Shown here: piece after piece, positions 1 through 8,730 of the stretch
Numbering within the stretch: position 1 is the stretch's first letter
How the letters are laid out: the number at the start of each line of letters is the position of its first letter
DNA from: Saprospiraceae bacterium
GTDB taxonomy: Bacteria; Bacteroidota; Bacteroidia; Chitinophagales; Saprospiraceae
Assembly: GCA_020436785.1 (NCBI GenBank)
Contig: JAGQXC010000509.1
Coordinates: 1 to 36,709 of the forward strand
Length of the DNA: 36,709 nt
Direction of reading: 5' to 3'
Position numbers and translations under genes: made by a program
The notes under the pieces: generated by a model
What the model was told of the DNA's origin: nothing
Seen by the model: only the letters and a program-made list of their open reading frames with translations
Database searches by the model: none

Positions 1-565
1 CCATTTTACGGATATCCAGATTACCATGCCCGGTCCAGTGTACACGATCTTCTGAGGTCAACCAATGGGCGATGTCATTACGCCCCTCGGCAAACATCAC
101 ATAGCGGTCGCCATCCTTCATGACCATTATGTCTTCGGTCCAGTTGTCTGAAAATATTGGATTATCAGGATATCGGGTGAAATGGATGCCATCCGGCGAG
201 GTGGCATAACCCAGATGTAATTCCGCATCCGGTTTGGTTTGATACCCGGTGTACCATAAGTGGTAGACACCATTCTCTACCAGAATGTAACCCCGTTCCC
301 GGATGCGTTGATCCCAATCAGAAGAATCACCCGTTCCGGCAAAAACCGGATTACCAGCTGCCGCTTTGAATTGAACCAGCTCAGGAGGGAATGGTGGCGG
401 ATTATGCGGACTGGAACGATTTTGTGAACAGGCGAAAACCAAAAGAAACAAGGTAAAAACGAGTATTCCGTCTGTAATGCTTCGTCTCCATTCAGCACGC
501 CCGCCAGAAGAGCAGGCGTGACCTGTTTGGTGTGAATACCATTCTGATCTGACAAACGCCCCCAT
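1..565 (-). CDS. GH43/GH130-like beta-propeller glycosidase lipoprotein, 3' end cut by window
   Basis: Read on the minus strand from an ATG at 565, the frame stays open to the window edge, so the C-terminus is missing. It holds a hydrophobic segment ending in the lipobox LLVFAC (Cys about residue 46), so it should be a lipoprotein. After it come propeller-like repeats: AGNPVFAG, YHLWYTGY, LGYATSPDGIHFTRY and YVMFAEGRNDIAHW. The GYATSPDG and WYTGY patterns are typical of five-bladed propeller glycosidases and phosphorylases (GH43, GH32/68, GH130-like); the exact family cannot be fixed from about 140 mature residues. The start is uncertain: the ATG at 565 lies inside a short repeat array and leaves an unusually long, Arg-rich stretch before the hydrophobic core. 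It lies 49 bp downstream of the Gfo/Idh/MocA oxidoreductase and is probably co-transcribed with it. Confidence 0.72.
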   Translation of the reverse strand, partial: MGAFVRSEWYSHQTGHACSSGGRAEWRRSITDGILVFTLFLLVFACSQNRSSPHNPPPFPPELVQFKAAAGNPVFAGTGDSSDWDQRIRERGYILVENGVYHLWYTGYQTKPDAELHLGYATSPDGIHFTRYPDNPIFSDNWTEDIMVMKDGDRYVMFAEGRNDIAHWLTSEDRVHWTGHGNLDIRKM

Positions 566-614
566 TCAACATTCAAAATTCACATTCAACATTAAACATT
601 CAACATTCAACATT
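562..614. repeat. Short AT-rich repeat array, ACATTCAAC-type units
   Basis: The 49-bp gap between two minus-strand genes is almost entirely made of degenerate copies of ATTCAACATT (variants with AAAATTC, CACATTC and TTAAACATT). It reaches the stop of the upstream gene and overlaps the ATG assigned to the downstream gene. No transcription signal is visible in it. Confidence 0.7.
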
Positions 615-2081
615 TCATATGGCCCATCCTTCCCGATACGTCCTCGTCACAAACTGATTGGCGTCTTCCAGGTTGGTAATCCGCATGTTGTCGCCGTCCC
701 ACAATAATTTCTGCCTTCCGTAATACTGCATGCGTCCATTGGCGTCGGCTTTACGCAACATGTAGGAGCGGATCGCCAGGTTGCCCATGAGCACGGTCTC
801 GGTCATCGGACCGGCGTAATCAAAGGAAGACGTCAGAGCCCGGTGTTCAGGGCTGTCAAATCCGGCCTTGCAGGCAGCTACCCAGTATCGTTGATGACCA
901 TATTCCGGTGCCATGTCCTCCTCGGATTGTGGACCAATCTCCACCGTCCCATCGTTAAGGTATAATTTGGGCATCAGGGGGGAACTGTCGTTGATGTTGG
1001 TGGAGATCAAGCCTTTTTCCCCGATGATCAATACCCCGTTTTGACTTCCGGTACCACCAATCTCGTGATCCGCCGGGATGATCTCCGGATGTGAAGGACG
1101 GATCCCGCCATCGCTCCAGGTCATTTCGATCGGTGTTTGGGATTTTTCAGTCGCCGGAAAATGCAGGGTGATAAAGGATGCCGACGGCGCTCCTTCCGGA
1201 TGGTAGTCCGGTGTCCACATCTGGGAAAATAAGGAAGCAACACTGCATTCCGCATCGAGGGGATAATGCAACTTCAGCGTCCGGAAGGGGATGTCAATCA
1301 GGTGGCAACCCACATCCCCCAGTGCACCGGTGCCGTAATCCCACCAACCGCGCCAGTTGAACGGAGCAATGTTTGGTGTATACGGAATTTCCGGTGCCGG
1401 TCCTAACCATAAGTTCCAGTCGAGGGTATCCGGTTTCATGGTGGGATCGGGCTGAGGAAAAGCGATCCCTTGCGGCCATACCGGCCGGTTCGTCCATACT
1501 TGTACTTTGTGTATCTTGCCCAGCTTGCCGGAATCCACCCATTCCTGGACCAGCTTCAGGTACGGGTTCGATCCCCCCTGGTTGCCCATCTGGGTCACGA
1601 CCTTCCTTTCGCGGGCCATTTCCGTGAGCAGTCGCGCTTCGCGGATGTTGTGCGTCAGGGGTTTTTGGACATAGACGTGTTTGCCGCGTTCCATGGCATA
1701 GACCGCAGCCGGTCCGTGCACATGATCCGGAGTAGAAATGGTCACCGCATCGATGTCCTTTTCCTTTTCCAGCATTTCCCTGAAGTCGGCATAACGTTTC
1801 GCGTTGGGGAAAGCTTCCACAGTCCGGGCCGCAGAACCTCCAAAGTCCACATCGCAAAGTGCCACTACCCGTTCCATGCCCTCACCGGCAGCCAGGCGGA
1901 TGTCACTGGCGCCTTTACCTCCTGAACCTATCGCTGCCAGACCCAGCTGATCACTGGGTGGTACATAGCCGGATCCTCCCAGGACATGGCGGGGTACGAT
2001 GAAAAAGGTTGAGGCTGCCGCTCCGTATTTCAGGAATTCCCGGCGGGATGCAGTGGCTGGTAGCTTCTTAGAATCTTTCAT
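615..2081 (-). CDS. Gfo/Idh/MocA family oxidoreductase with Tat signal
   Basis: A 488-residue NAD(P)-dependent sugar or polyol dehydrogenase-type protein. The ATG at 2081 is preferred because it places a Tat signal at once (SRREFLK at residues 12-18, then a hydrophobic stretch to about 36); an upstream in-frame start would add 40 residues without homology value. The Rossmann fold begins with LAAIGSGGKG (48-57), followed by the ALCDVD beta-strand (74-79). The motif KHVYVQKPLTHN (134-145) matches the family's EKP motif, with Lys140 as the conserved lysine, though Gln replaces Glu. The C-terminal part carries the alpha/beta domain, including GTGALGDVGCHLIDIP. Periplasmic Tat-exported members are common in Bacteroidota and Planctomycetes and often sit with glycosidases, as here. 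The substrate is unknown. Confidence 0.9.
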   Translation of the reverse strand: MKDSKKLPATASRREFLKYGAAASTFFIVPRHVLGGSGYVPPSDQLGLAAIGSGGKGASDIRLAAGEGMERVVALCDVDFGGSAARTVEAFPNAKRYADFREMLEKEKDIDAVTISTPDHVHGPAAVYAMERGKHVYVQKPLTHNIREARLLTEMARERKVVTQMGNQGGSNPYLKLVQEWVDSGKLGKIHKVQVWTNRPVWPQGIAFPQPDPTMKPDTLDWNLWLGPAPEIPYTPNIAPFNWRGWWDYGTGALGDVGCHLIDIPFRTLKLHYPLDAECSVASLFSQMWTPDYHPEGAPSASFITLHFPATEKSQTPIEMTWSDGGIRPSHPEIIPADHEIGGTGSQNGVLIIGEKGLISTNINDSSPLMPKLYLNDGTVEIGPQSEEDMAPEYGHQRYWVAACKAGFDSPEHRALTSSFDYAGPMTETVLMGNLAIRSYMLRKADANGRMQYYGRQKLLWDGDNMRITNLEDANQFVTRTYREGWAI

Positions 2082-2149
2082 ATTATGCTGCGTTAATTTT
2101 TGGCTGTCGAAAAAAACCATTCCAATGTAAAAAATGATTTTTGAACTCA

Positions 2150-2255
2150 GCCCATTTGATGGGCAATCATACATTTTAATTAAAGATTGACCCTTCTGCA
2201 AAGAAGGCTCTTGAGTCCCATCCGCAAATGCGGGTAAATCCTTATTTTCAGGGAC
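2150..2255. promoter_or_regulatory. Hairpin-rich divergent intergenic region
   Basis: Between the divergent genes starting at 2081 (minus) and 2267 (plus) there are three perfect short stem-loops: GCCCAT/ATGGGC (2150-2164, loop TTG), CCTTCT/AGAAGG (2192-2207, loop GCAA) and CCGCA/TGCGG (2222-2233). The last lies inside a wider GTCCC/GGGAC pairing (2215-2219 with 2251-2255). A TATTTTCA sequence about 20 bp before the plus-strand ATG resembles a Bacteroidota -7 element. No known riboswitch is recognised. Confidence 0.35.
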
Positions 2256-2266
2256 AACCTTGACCG

Positions 2267-4273
2267 ATGCGATGGATATTTTTACTAATCGGAATCACTC
2301 TTTTCAACCATCCTGCACCTACGAAAGAGGATCCCTGGAAATTTGATGAACAATTGAACCGGTTTTTTCAGGCGACCGTAAAGCAGTACGAATCCAATCC
2401 TGCCTGGGACAACTGGAATACCCCGGGTGAATTGCAGCCTGTCCAGCAACGATTGCGGCAAGAACTGTGGGAAATGTTGGGTCTGTGGCCCATACCGGCC
2501 AAGAATCCCTTGCAGGTGCAAATCACCGGCACCATCGAAAAGGAAGACTTCATTGTTGAAAAGGTGGTGTTCCAATCCATGCCGGGTTTGTATGTCACCG
2601 GCAACCTGTACCGGCCAAAGAATTGTACGAAACCCTTACCTGCCATCCTGTATGTTTGTGGCCATGCCACCGTCGAAAAGGACGGTTACAATTATGGTGC
2701 AAAAGCGCACTACCAGCATCATCCTGCCTGGTATGCCCGGCATGGGTACGTCTGTCTGGTCCTGGACACCTTACAATTGGGTGAAATCGAGGGCATCCAC
2801 CATGGCCTGTACCGTTACAACCATTGGTGGTGGATATCCTGTGGATACACCCCGGCAGGCGTAGAAGCCTGGAATGGCATCCGCGCCATCGATTACCTGC
2901 TGTCCAGACCCGACGTCGATGAGAAACGCATTGGTGTGACCGGTCGTAGTGGCGGTGGTGCCACCAGCTGGTGGTTGGGGGCACTGGACGAACGCATCGG
3001 AGTGGTCGTTCCGGTGGCCGGCATCACCGATCTGCACAACCAGGTGCTGGATGGTTGTGTCAGTGAACATTGTGACTGCATGTTTTTCAACAATATCCAT
3101 CACTGGGATTATCCCATGCTAGGCCTCCTGATAGCCCCACGCCCGCTGCTCATCGCCAATGCCGACCGTGATATCATGTTTCCGGTTGATGGTGTTTATC
3201 GTACCTATCGCAAGATCCGGGCGGTCTACGACCGGTTGGGCGTCGGTGATGAACTGGTCCTGAATATTGTTGGTGGAGGGCACCAGGACATCCCAGATAT
3301 CCAGGTACCTGCGCAGCGTTGGTTTAATCATTACCTGCTGGGGACGGACTCCCTGATGGACTGGCGAATGGAAAAAGAATGCACACCGGAAGCGTTGAGG
3401 GTGTTGGACCATGAACCGGAAGACCAGATTAATACTCGGGTGGATGAATTGTTTACGCGTAAAGCAAAGCCAATCCCGGAACAAATCCAGGCAATTGGAT
3501 GGGAAAATTGCCAACGACAATGGATGGAGGATCTGGAATCGAAAACCTTCGCATCATGGCCTGCGAATTGGCCCCCTACCCTGACCAACATCGATTCCCT
3601 TCAATTTGGAAAAGTTTCCATTGTGTTGAAAAGCCTGAGAACCGATCCTTACACCACCTTGCCATTTTGGGTAATTACCAACCGGAATCAATCCAACGGG
3701 AAGCTCAAAGTCTGCGTGTTGGATGATCTAACATGGTCCCGGGTCAAGGATGTACTCCACAGCTCATTGATCCGGTCCGACGTTTATTTCGAGGATGCCA
3801 TGTTCCCGAAGGATATGGAAGAGGCTGAACAGGTCATTTTCTTGCCCATGCGAGGGGCCGGGCCAGCATCCTTTTCTGGTAAAGAAACAGCAAAAGTTCA
3901 CCTGAAACGCCGGTTTTATCTGCTGGGTACTTCCCTGGAGGCAATGCAAACCTGGGATTTGGTTCAGGGATTAAAACAGATCCGGATCATGTATCCAGCA
4001 TTCCGGACTATTTATGCCGAAGACAAAACCGCCGTTCAGCTTACCTACGCCACCTTATTTGAAGATGATTTCCAGCTCCATCTGAACCAACCAACTACCA
4101 GTCACAACTCCGGGCCGGACTTGCCAAATGTATTGCAGTTTATGGATGTGCCGGCGGCGGTGATGATGTCTTCCATGAAGAACCACGTCATCTTAAAAGC
4201 AGATGATCCCGCGCTGTGGAATTCTTACTCCTTGTTTACTAACCAGTTAGGAGGGGCACTGACTATTGAATAA
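2267..4273 (+). CDS. Secreted alpha/beta hydrolase, acetylxylan-esterase/dienelactone-hydrolase-like
   Basis: A 668-residue protein. A short hydrophobic N-terminus (WIFLLIGITLF) suggests export. The catalytic domain spans about residues 90-360: the strand LPAILYVCGH (124-133), the nucleophile elbow GRSGGG with Ser228, an acid in NADRD (Asp300 or Asp302) and His339 in GGGHQD complete a Ser-Asp-His triad. The layout and the phrase DVDEKRIGVTGRSGGG resemble CE7/AXE1-type acetyl esterases and large Bacteroidota esterases annotated as acetylxylan esterases. The C-terminal 300 residues (about 365-668) are not recognised; they may be a second, non-catalytic alpha/beta fold. A role in deacetylating plant or algal polysaccharide is inferred from family and from the carbohydrate-active neighbours. 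It starts 185 bp from the divergent oxidoreductase. Confidence 0.82.
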   Translation: MRWIFLLIGITLFNHPAPTKEDPWKFDEQLNRFFQATVKQYESNPAWDNWNTPGELQPVQQRLRQELWEMLGLWPIPAKNPLQVQITGTIEKEDFIVEKVVFQSMPGLYVTGNLYRPKNCTKPLPAILYVCGHATVEKDGYNYGAKAHYQHHPAWYARHGYVCLVLDTLQLGEIEGIHHGLYRYNHWWWISCGYTPAGVEAWNGIRAIDYLLSRPDVDEKRIGVTGRSGGGATSWWLGALDERIGVVVPVAGITDLHNQVLDGCVSEHCDCMFFNNIHHWDYPMLGLLIAPRPLLIANADRDIMFPVDGVYRTYRKIRAVYDRLGVGDELVLNIVGGGHQDIPDIQVPAQRWFNHYLLGTDSLMDWRMEKECTPEALRVLDHEPEDQINTRVDELFTRKAKPIPEQIQAIGWENCQRQWMEDLESKTFASWPANWPPTLTNIDSLQFGKVSIVLKSLRTDPYTTLPFWVITNRNQSNGKLKVCVLDDLTWSRVKDVLHSSLIRSDVYFEDAMFPKDMEEAEQVIFLPMRGAGPASFSGKETAKVHLKRRFYLLGTSLEAMQTWDLVQGLKQIRIMYPAFRTIYAEDKTAVQLTYATLFEDDFQLHLNQPTTSHNSGPDLPNVLQFMDVPAAVMMSSMKNHVILKADDPALWNSYSLFTNQLGGALTIE

Positions 4274-4340
4274 TCGAGATAATTAAGTATATTACTTGAA
4301 GAATATTTGATTTTATCGAAGCTTATTAACCAACTCACTG

Positions 4341-4775
4341 ATGAAAAAAGGTATCCTCATCGCGTCGGCAATCCTACTGATTTTTGGATCCTGTTCCAAA
4401 CAAGCGGTTTTACCCTTTGAAGATTATCCAATCATTGGACAGTGGGAAGGCGTCAAATTGGTCCAGAAAGTAAATGCAACGGTCAACTATTGTGATAGCT
4501 ACTCCGTTTCATTCACATTTGCTCCTGATGGTACCGGCTTGTACTATGGGCTGAAAATGAACTGGCGCCTGGATATGGGAGGACCAGATGATCCCGGGAA
4601 GATTACTATTTTCATAAATCGCAATCCCTTCTTCACGGCAACCATTCAAACGAATGAGTCGGATTCACAGGAATGGATCATCATGGAAAGCAATTCGGTC
4701 TATGATCTGATAAAAACTTCTTTTCAGCTGACTAAAAAAGGTAGCACTATTCCCGATGTGCCCCATGGTGGATAA
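4341..4775 (+). CDS. Small lipoprotein, lipocalin-like
   Basis: A 144-residue protein with a lysine-positive N-terminus, a hydrophobic core and the lipobox FGSC (Cys18), so it is probably anchored in a membrane. The mature part begins IIGQWEGVKLV, followed by alternating beta-strand-like segments (YSVSFTFAPDGTGLYYG, WRLDMGG, KITIFINRN, FQLTKKG). This is the pattern of small lipocalin-like lipoproteins of Bacteroidota, where a G-x-W near the start of the barrel is typical. No catalytic residues are evident and no function can be given. It follows the esterase by 67 bp on the same strand and may be in its operon. Confidence 0.7.
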   Translation: MKKGILIASAILLIFGSCSKQAVLPFEDYPIIGQWEGVKLVQKVNATVNYCDSYSVSFTFAPDGTGLYYGLKMNWRLDMGGPDDPGKITIFINRNPFFTATIQTNESDSQEWIIMESNSVYDLIKTSFQLTKKGSTIPDVPHGG

Positions 4776-4783
4776 GGGCAAAC

Positions 4784-4809
4784 TACCTGAAATAAATTCA
4801 TATCAGGTA
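4784..4809. terminator. Possible bidirectional terminator between convergent genes
   Basis: A perfect 7-bp inverted repeat, TACCTGA/TCAGGTA, with a 12-nt AT-rich loop lies across the junction of the convergent lipoprotein and amidase genes and includes the amidase stop codon. There is no clear T-tract, so this is a weak call. Confidence 0.3.
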
Positions 4810-5526
4810 AGATTCAACGATCAGGGATCCGGTATCCAAAAGAAGTACACCTTCTGTTGTTTCTCCCATTGTCCCTAGATGGGTGCCATGTGCGTCCCAC
4901 CATGTGGTTCCACCCCATCCGATAAAATCGTCATTTGGCCCAACGGAATTAGCGATACCGGTTATCTGATGGTATTGGGTGGCAATCTCCTGCATGCGGG
5001 GCCTGGCAATGGCCATTCCTTCCTTTGATTTGGCTACACTGGCCAGATAAATACCCTTACCGTCCTGATGATGTGCCAGGGCGTGCCTGGGAATTGATAT
5101 TTCGTAGCAGATCGCCAAACCGATCGCATCCAATGGACTTGGAAGCAGGGGTACCGTGCATTCCGCAACAAAGTAAGGTTCTTCATCGGGGTGTAAATAT
5201 TGTTTGGTATAGACCGTGCGTCGTCCGGAGGGTACAAACAACATCATCCCTATGGCAATTCCTCCTTTAACCCGGAGAGGACAACCAATGCCGAAGGACA
5301 AATTGTGTTGTCGAGACAAAACGGAAAATGGCTCCAAAAGGGGATCATCCGGCAACATCGCCAGTTGGTTGACCAGTGTCGGCTCGTATCCGGTCAGGGA
5401 TAATTCCGGAAACAACACAAAATCCGCCTTAAGACTTGATGCCTTCTGCAGGATATCCAGGTGGCGGGACCGGTTATGAAGAACCTGTCCTGCCCGGCAT
5501 TGCAACTGAACCAACGCAATACGCAT
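4798..5526 (-). CDS. Carbon-nitrogen hydrolase (nitrilase superfamily amidase)
   Basis: A 242-residue cytoplasmic-looking protein without a signal. The nitrilase Glu-Lys-Cys triad is visible: Glu41 in FPELSLTGYEP, Lys108 in YTKQYLHPDE and Cys140 in GLAICYEIS. The start MRIALVQLQCRAG is the usual first beta-strand of the family. Length is slightly below the usual 260-280 residues because the C-terminus is compact. Members hydrolyse or condense carbon-nitrogen bonds in amides, carbamoyl compounds or omega-amides; the substrate here cannot be told. It is the last gene of a minus-strand run, 34 bp after the PAP2 phosphatase gene. Confidence 0.9.
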   Translation of the reverse strand: MRIALVQLQCRAGQVLHNRSRHLDILQKASSLKADFVLFPELSLTGYEPTLVNQLAMLPDDPLLEPFSVLSRQHNLSFGIGCPLRVKGGIAIGMMLFVPSGRRTVYTKQYLHPDEEPYFVAECTVPLLPSPLDAIGLAICYEISIPRHALAHHQDGKGIYLASVAKSKEGMAIARPRMQEIATQYHQITGIANSVGPNDDFIGWGGTTWWDAHGTHLGTMGETTEGVLLLDTGSLIVESYLI

Positions 5527-5560
5527 AGATGCACATCATTCGCTCGACTAAAATTAAGGA

Positions 5561-6304
5561 TTAGAACCGACAGACGAAATAGCCACTGATCGAATGATAT
5601 CCCAACCATGGAAGTATGCTCATTTGTTTTGATTTAATGAATGGATTGAAACGCTTCAAGGGTTTGACCCGATAGATGAATGTAGCTGAAAGCATGCCGA
5701 TGCCGGCCCCTGCCAATACATCCGAAAACCAATGTTTGTTATTCAGCATGCGTAAAAATCCGGTGCCGGAAGCGAGTAAATAACCGCTTCCTGCCAGCCA
5801 GGGCGAACCGGCCCGGTATTCTTCAAATAAAACCGTTGCATTGGTAAAAGCAAATGTCGTGTGGCCGGATGGCCAGGACTCCAGGCCTCCATTGGGCCGG
5901 ATCTTATGGGTTGCTTTCTTTAAGCCATAAGTGATCGCCGTGGATAATAGGTCCGCCATGACCAGGTATTTGGTCTGGTCAAACCAGTGGTCCTTTCCCG
6001 GCATACGGCTAAGGTCGCCGATATACATCTCCAGGACAGGAGACCATTGCAGGTAATCATCCCATTGCACCTGAAAATCCGGTCCGGTCCTTGCATGCAG
6101 ATTTTGTTGAATCCGCTGTTCAAATGCACTGTGATTGAGGGCGCACCCGGCTCCGATCAAACCCAAGCCTATCCCAACAGGAAGCCATTCCGGATGCGCC
6201 AGCGTGTCGGAAACGATAACAGAAGTTTTAGCCGCGCCCATTACCGGGCTAAGCATTAGTAAAGGAAAGATCAATACCAGTGAAGAGCACTTACAGATGT
6301 ACAT
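5561..6304 (-). CDS. PAP2-family phosphatase, exported or membrane-associated
   Basis: A 247-residue protein with an N-terminal signal sequence (hydrophobic to about residue 22). All three parts of the acid-phosphatase signature are present: K-X6-RP at Lys129-Arg136-Pro137 (in KKATHKIRP), PSGH at 145-148, and R-X5-H-X3-D at Arg185, His191 and Asp195 (in RMLNNKHWFSD). His148 and His191 are the expected catalytic residues. Members dephosphorylate phosphatidic acid, undecaprenyl pyrophosphate or other organic phosphates outside the cytoplasm. A plausible role is lipid-phosphate recycling, but the substrate is not shown. It lies only 9 bp after the TSUP transporter gene and is probably translated from the same message. 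Confidence 0.9.
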   Translation of the reverse strand: MYICKCSSLVLIFPLLMLSPVMGAAKTSVIVSDTLAHPEWLPVGIGLGLIGAGCALNHSAFEQRIQQNLHARTGPDFQVQWDDYLQWSPVLEMYIGDLSRMPGKDHWFDQTKYLVMADLLSTAITYGLKKATHKIRPNGGLESWPSGHTTFAFTNATVLFEEYRAGSPWLAGSGYLLASGTGFLRMLNNKHWFSDVLAGAGIGMLSATFIYRVKPLKRFNPFIKSKQMSILPWLGYHSISGYFVCRF

Positions 6305-6313
6305 GGTTTTCAG

Positions 6314-7078
6314 TTAACGGAAAAGGATCAATACGGCTCCTATGGCGGTCAGGATTAAAATGAGTCGTCTGAATACCACCTCATCAATCCGGTTCATTAA
6401 TAATATGCCTATCCCGAGTCCTGCCACGATTCCCGGAAATAACTTCAGATCAATCAGGATGCTCTCCCGGGTGATGGTGTGCCAAACAAAAATGTGAAAA
6501 GGCAATTTGAACACATTGATAAACAGGAACAACCAGGCCCCGGTGCCGACAAAAGCGTTCTTGGGCAATTGCATGGCCAGGAAAAAAACGTTGGCGAATG
6601 CGCCTGCCAGGTTGCCCACCATCGTGGTAAATCCGGCGGCCAAACCAAAAGCACCTCCAAAAGACCAATGCGTGGGCACTCTGGTCACCTTCCTTTTACT
6701 CATCCAGAATAACAATGCCACGGTAATCAGAATGATTGCTGCCAGACCCAATTGAAAGATATTCTCGGGTAAATCCTTGCCAAACCAAACGCCAAGTAAT
6801 ATCCCGGTTACCATCCAGGGCAGCAATTGCCAAAAGTACTTCCACTGCGCATGACGATGATAATAGACGACGGCGAAGACATCGCCAACGATCAACATAG
6901 GCACCAAGATGCCGGTTGAAGCTTTGCTGCCAAAGAGCAGCGCCAATATGGTCACCACGATGGCGTCGATTCCTTTGATCCCGGCTTTACCGATACCCAC
7001 GATCATGGCCGCTAACAGGGCAGCGATCCACTCCATCCAGGAGATGGACGGTACTTCCAGGAGCATTGAAGACATCAT
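6314..7078 (-). CDS. TSUP-family membrane permease (TauE/SafE-like)
   Basis: A 254-residue polytopic membrane protein with about eight hydrophobic helices. It shows the internal duplication of the sulfite exporter TauE/SafE family: the first half has MIVGIGKAGIKGIDAI (about 20-35) and the second half has GLAAGFTTMVGNLAGA (about 146-161), corresponding to the repeated glycine-rich motif. The family moves sulfur-containing or organic anions, but the substrate cannot be predicted here. The start has two adjacent Met codons (7078 and 7075). It is followed closely by the PAP2 phosphatase and preceded by the DUF1801 gene at 48 bp. Confidence 0.85.
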   Translation of the reverse strand: MMSSMLLEVPSISWMEWIAALLAAMIVGIGKAGIKGIDAIVVTILALLFGSKASTGILVPMLIVGDVFAVVYYHRHAQWKYFWQLLPWMVTGILLGVWFGKDLPENIFQLGLAAIILITVALLFWMSKRKVTRVPTHWSFGGAFGLAAGFTTMVGNLAGAFANVFFLAMQLPKNAFVGTGAWLFLFINVFKLPFHIFVWHTITRESILIDLKLFPGIVAGLGIGILLMNRIDEVVFRRLILILTAIGAVLILFR

Positions 7079-7126
7079 GAATGTTTAATTTCATTACAAA
7101 ATAAGGCTTACCTACCGCCTGCCGGG

Positions 7127-7537
7127 TTATCGGCGTCCATTTTCCAATTTCTCGTCGATGTGCCAGGCTTCCAGCAGATAGGCTACGACCACCGATGGAT
7201 CGTTTTCAGAGCGGGTGGTAAAGGTGTGGGTATAAACCTGTTTGCGGTTCCCTTTATCCAGGAAATTCAGATCATCCTGCATCAGGAATCCATGAGTAAA
7301 TCCCAGTAAAACACCACTTTGCCGATGTCCGCCCCATTCAACCGCTGGCTGCCAGAGGAAGCAAATCCGGCGGTAGCGCGAATAATAGGGCACATTGTAG
7401 GATAACTTCTCCTGGATTTGTGGCAATGTTTCAAAGATCAGGTGGCGTAGGTCCTCCACAATCAGACGTTCCGGTTCGGGCAGATAATCCAGGAATTCAT
7501 CCACATGTCGAAAAGAAACACGTTGGAATTTTACCAT
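7127..7537 (-). CDS. DUF1801 domain protein
   Basis: A 136-residue soluble protein. The ATG at 7537 is chosen over a TTG two codons upstream; with it the gene starts 2 bp after the stop of the preceding serine hydrolase, so the two are translationally linked. The sequence FLDYLPEPERLIVEDLRHLIFETLPQIQEKLSYNVPYYSRY has the DUF1801/YdhG-like pattern of helices followed by the E-K-x-x-Y-x-x-P-x-Y segment. The family is found widely as small stand-alone proteins of unsettled function. A second, more distant DUF1801 protein is encoded at 25657-26025. Confidence 0.82.
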   Translation of the reverse strand: MVKFQRVSFRHVDEFLDYLPEPERLIVEDLRHLIFETLPQIQEKLSYNVPYYSRYRRICFLWQPAVEWGGHRQSGVLLGFTHGFLMQDDLNFLDKGNRKQVYTHTFTTRSENDPSVVVAYLLEAWHIDEKLENGRR

Positions 7538-7539
7538 CT

Positions 7540-8730
7540 TCAATAATTGTTGCCTGCCAGGTATTTAAACACCAATTCTCGAATACGGTAGAGCACGTCC
7601 CGGCTCTTATCGGAAGTTTCACCATTTACTTTGGCAAGTAGCTCCGTATTCATGTTAAAGATCACACCCTGGCCGGATTGGGGGTCGATATAAAGAAAGG
7701 CACGGAATCCCTGTTGGCTACCGGTATGACCAAAAAATGTGTACTCCTTATTGGCAATGGTCCGATGAAGGATAAAAAAAATGGTACCAATAGACTCTTC
7801 AGGTTCGTCCGTAGAAAGCACTGCTTGGGTCATTTGTGCCCATTCAGCGTTGGTCAGTAGTTGAGTGTCGTCTCCTTTCGCGACCTGGAGCAAAAACTGT
7901 ACATAGCGGGTCATTTCCTGGAATGAAACGTTCAAACCACCATTGCCCTTTGTGATCCCTGTATCAAACTCTTTACCGTGAGTGATGAATTGACCATCGG
8001 CTGTCCAGGCATAACTGTTGGAACGGTGTAATTGCAGGTAGGGCGGTGTCACATCAAAATAGGCGTGATGCATTTCCAGCGGCATTAGCAATCGTTTTCT
8101 CACAATGATCTCAATGTCTTCGTCATACAGGTTTTCCAGGATCTTACCTAAAAAAGTAATGCCTGGATTGGAGTAACTGTAACGACTGCCCGGTGCAAAT
8201 TGAATTTCCGTGTACGGCATCATAGCGACCAGTTGAGACCATTTCGTCGGTTCAAAAGGATGCCAGTCTTGCTGACCACCCCATGGCCAGGTCGGGTTGC
8301 GCAATCCACTGGAATGGGACATCAAATGCCTGACAGTGATGTCATCCACCGAACCGTATGGGTTGTGTATGGCTCGCGTTTCCGGGAGGTAATAGGTTAT
8401 TGGTTTGTCCGGATCGAGCAGCCCTTCACGCACTGCCTGCATGGCACAGATACCGGTAAAGGTCTTGGTGATGGATGCCCAGTGGAATAGGGTTTGTTCG
8501 TCCACCGGGGATTTGGATTCTTTATCCGCCAGGCCAAAGTAGGATTCAAGATTACTGCCTGCAGAAACGATGGTCAATCCGGCGCCCACGATGTGATTCT
8601 GATCGAGAATCAACTGAATGGAATCGTTCAGTGCATCCCATCTAACCGTTTGAGCGTGTGTCCATTGTGAATTTGAAATAAACAATATGATGACCCCTGA
8701 AAGCCGAAGTATTTGGACCAGCTTTTTCAT
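7540..8730 (-). CDS. Serine hydrolase, beta-lactamase/PBP4-like family
   Basis: A 396-residue exported protein with a signal peptide ending near THAQ (residue 27). The class C/esterase motifs are clear: S-x-x-K at Ser86-Lys89 (HWASITKTFTG), Y-x-N at Tyr186-Ser187-Asn188 (RYSYSNPG), and a C-terminal H-T-G in FFGHTGSQQG in place of KTG. These make it a DD-peptidase/esterase-type member rather than a clinical beta-lactamase. Natural substrates could be peptidoglycan peptides, D-amino-acid peptides or esters. It starts from an ATG at 8730, with a 251-bp gap to the DUF5916 barrel gene upstream, and overlaps nearly directly with the DUF1801 gene downstream. Confidence 0.9.
   Translation of the reverse strand: MKKLVQILRLSGVIILFISNSQWTHAQTVRWDALNDSIQLILDQNHIVGAGLTIVSAGSNLESYFGLADKESKSPVDEQTLFHWASITKTFTGICAMQAVREGLLDPDKPITYYLPETRAIHNPYGSVDDITVRHLMSHSSGLRNPTWPWGGQQDWHPFEPTKWSQLVAMMPYTEIQFAPGSRYSYSNPGITFLGKILENLYDEDIEIIVRKRLLMPLEMHHAYFDVTPPYLQLHRSNSYAWTADGQFITHGKEFDTGITKGNGGLNVSFQEMTRYVQFLLQVAKGDDTQLLTNAEWAQMTQAVLSTDEPEESIGTIFFILHRTIANKEYTFFGHTGSQQGFRAFLYIDPQSGQGVIFNMNTELLAKVNGETSDKSRDVLYRIRELVFKYLAGNNY

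Noticed and set aside
277-576. A 99-codon minus-strand frame beginning in the ATTCAAC repeat
   Set aside because: It ends at a stop at 277, while the frame with a lipobox and propeller repeats runs over the same DNA to the window edge; the 99-residue product has no gene-like features.
7541-7543. TTG start for the DUF1801 gene giving a 4-bp overlap with the upstream stop
   Set aside because: An ATG two codons later (7537) is the more likely start; the coupling remains either way.
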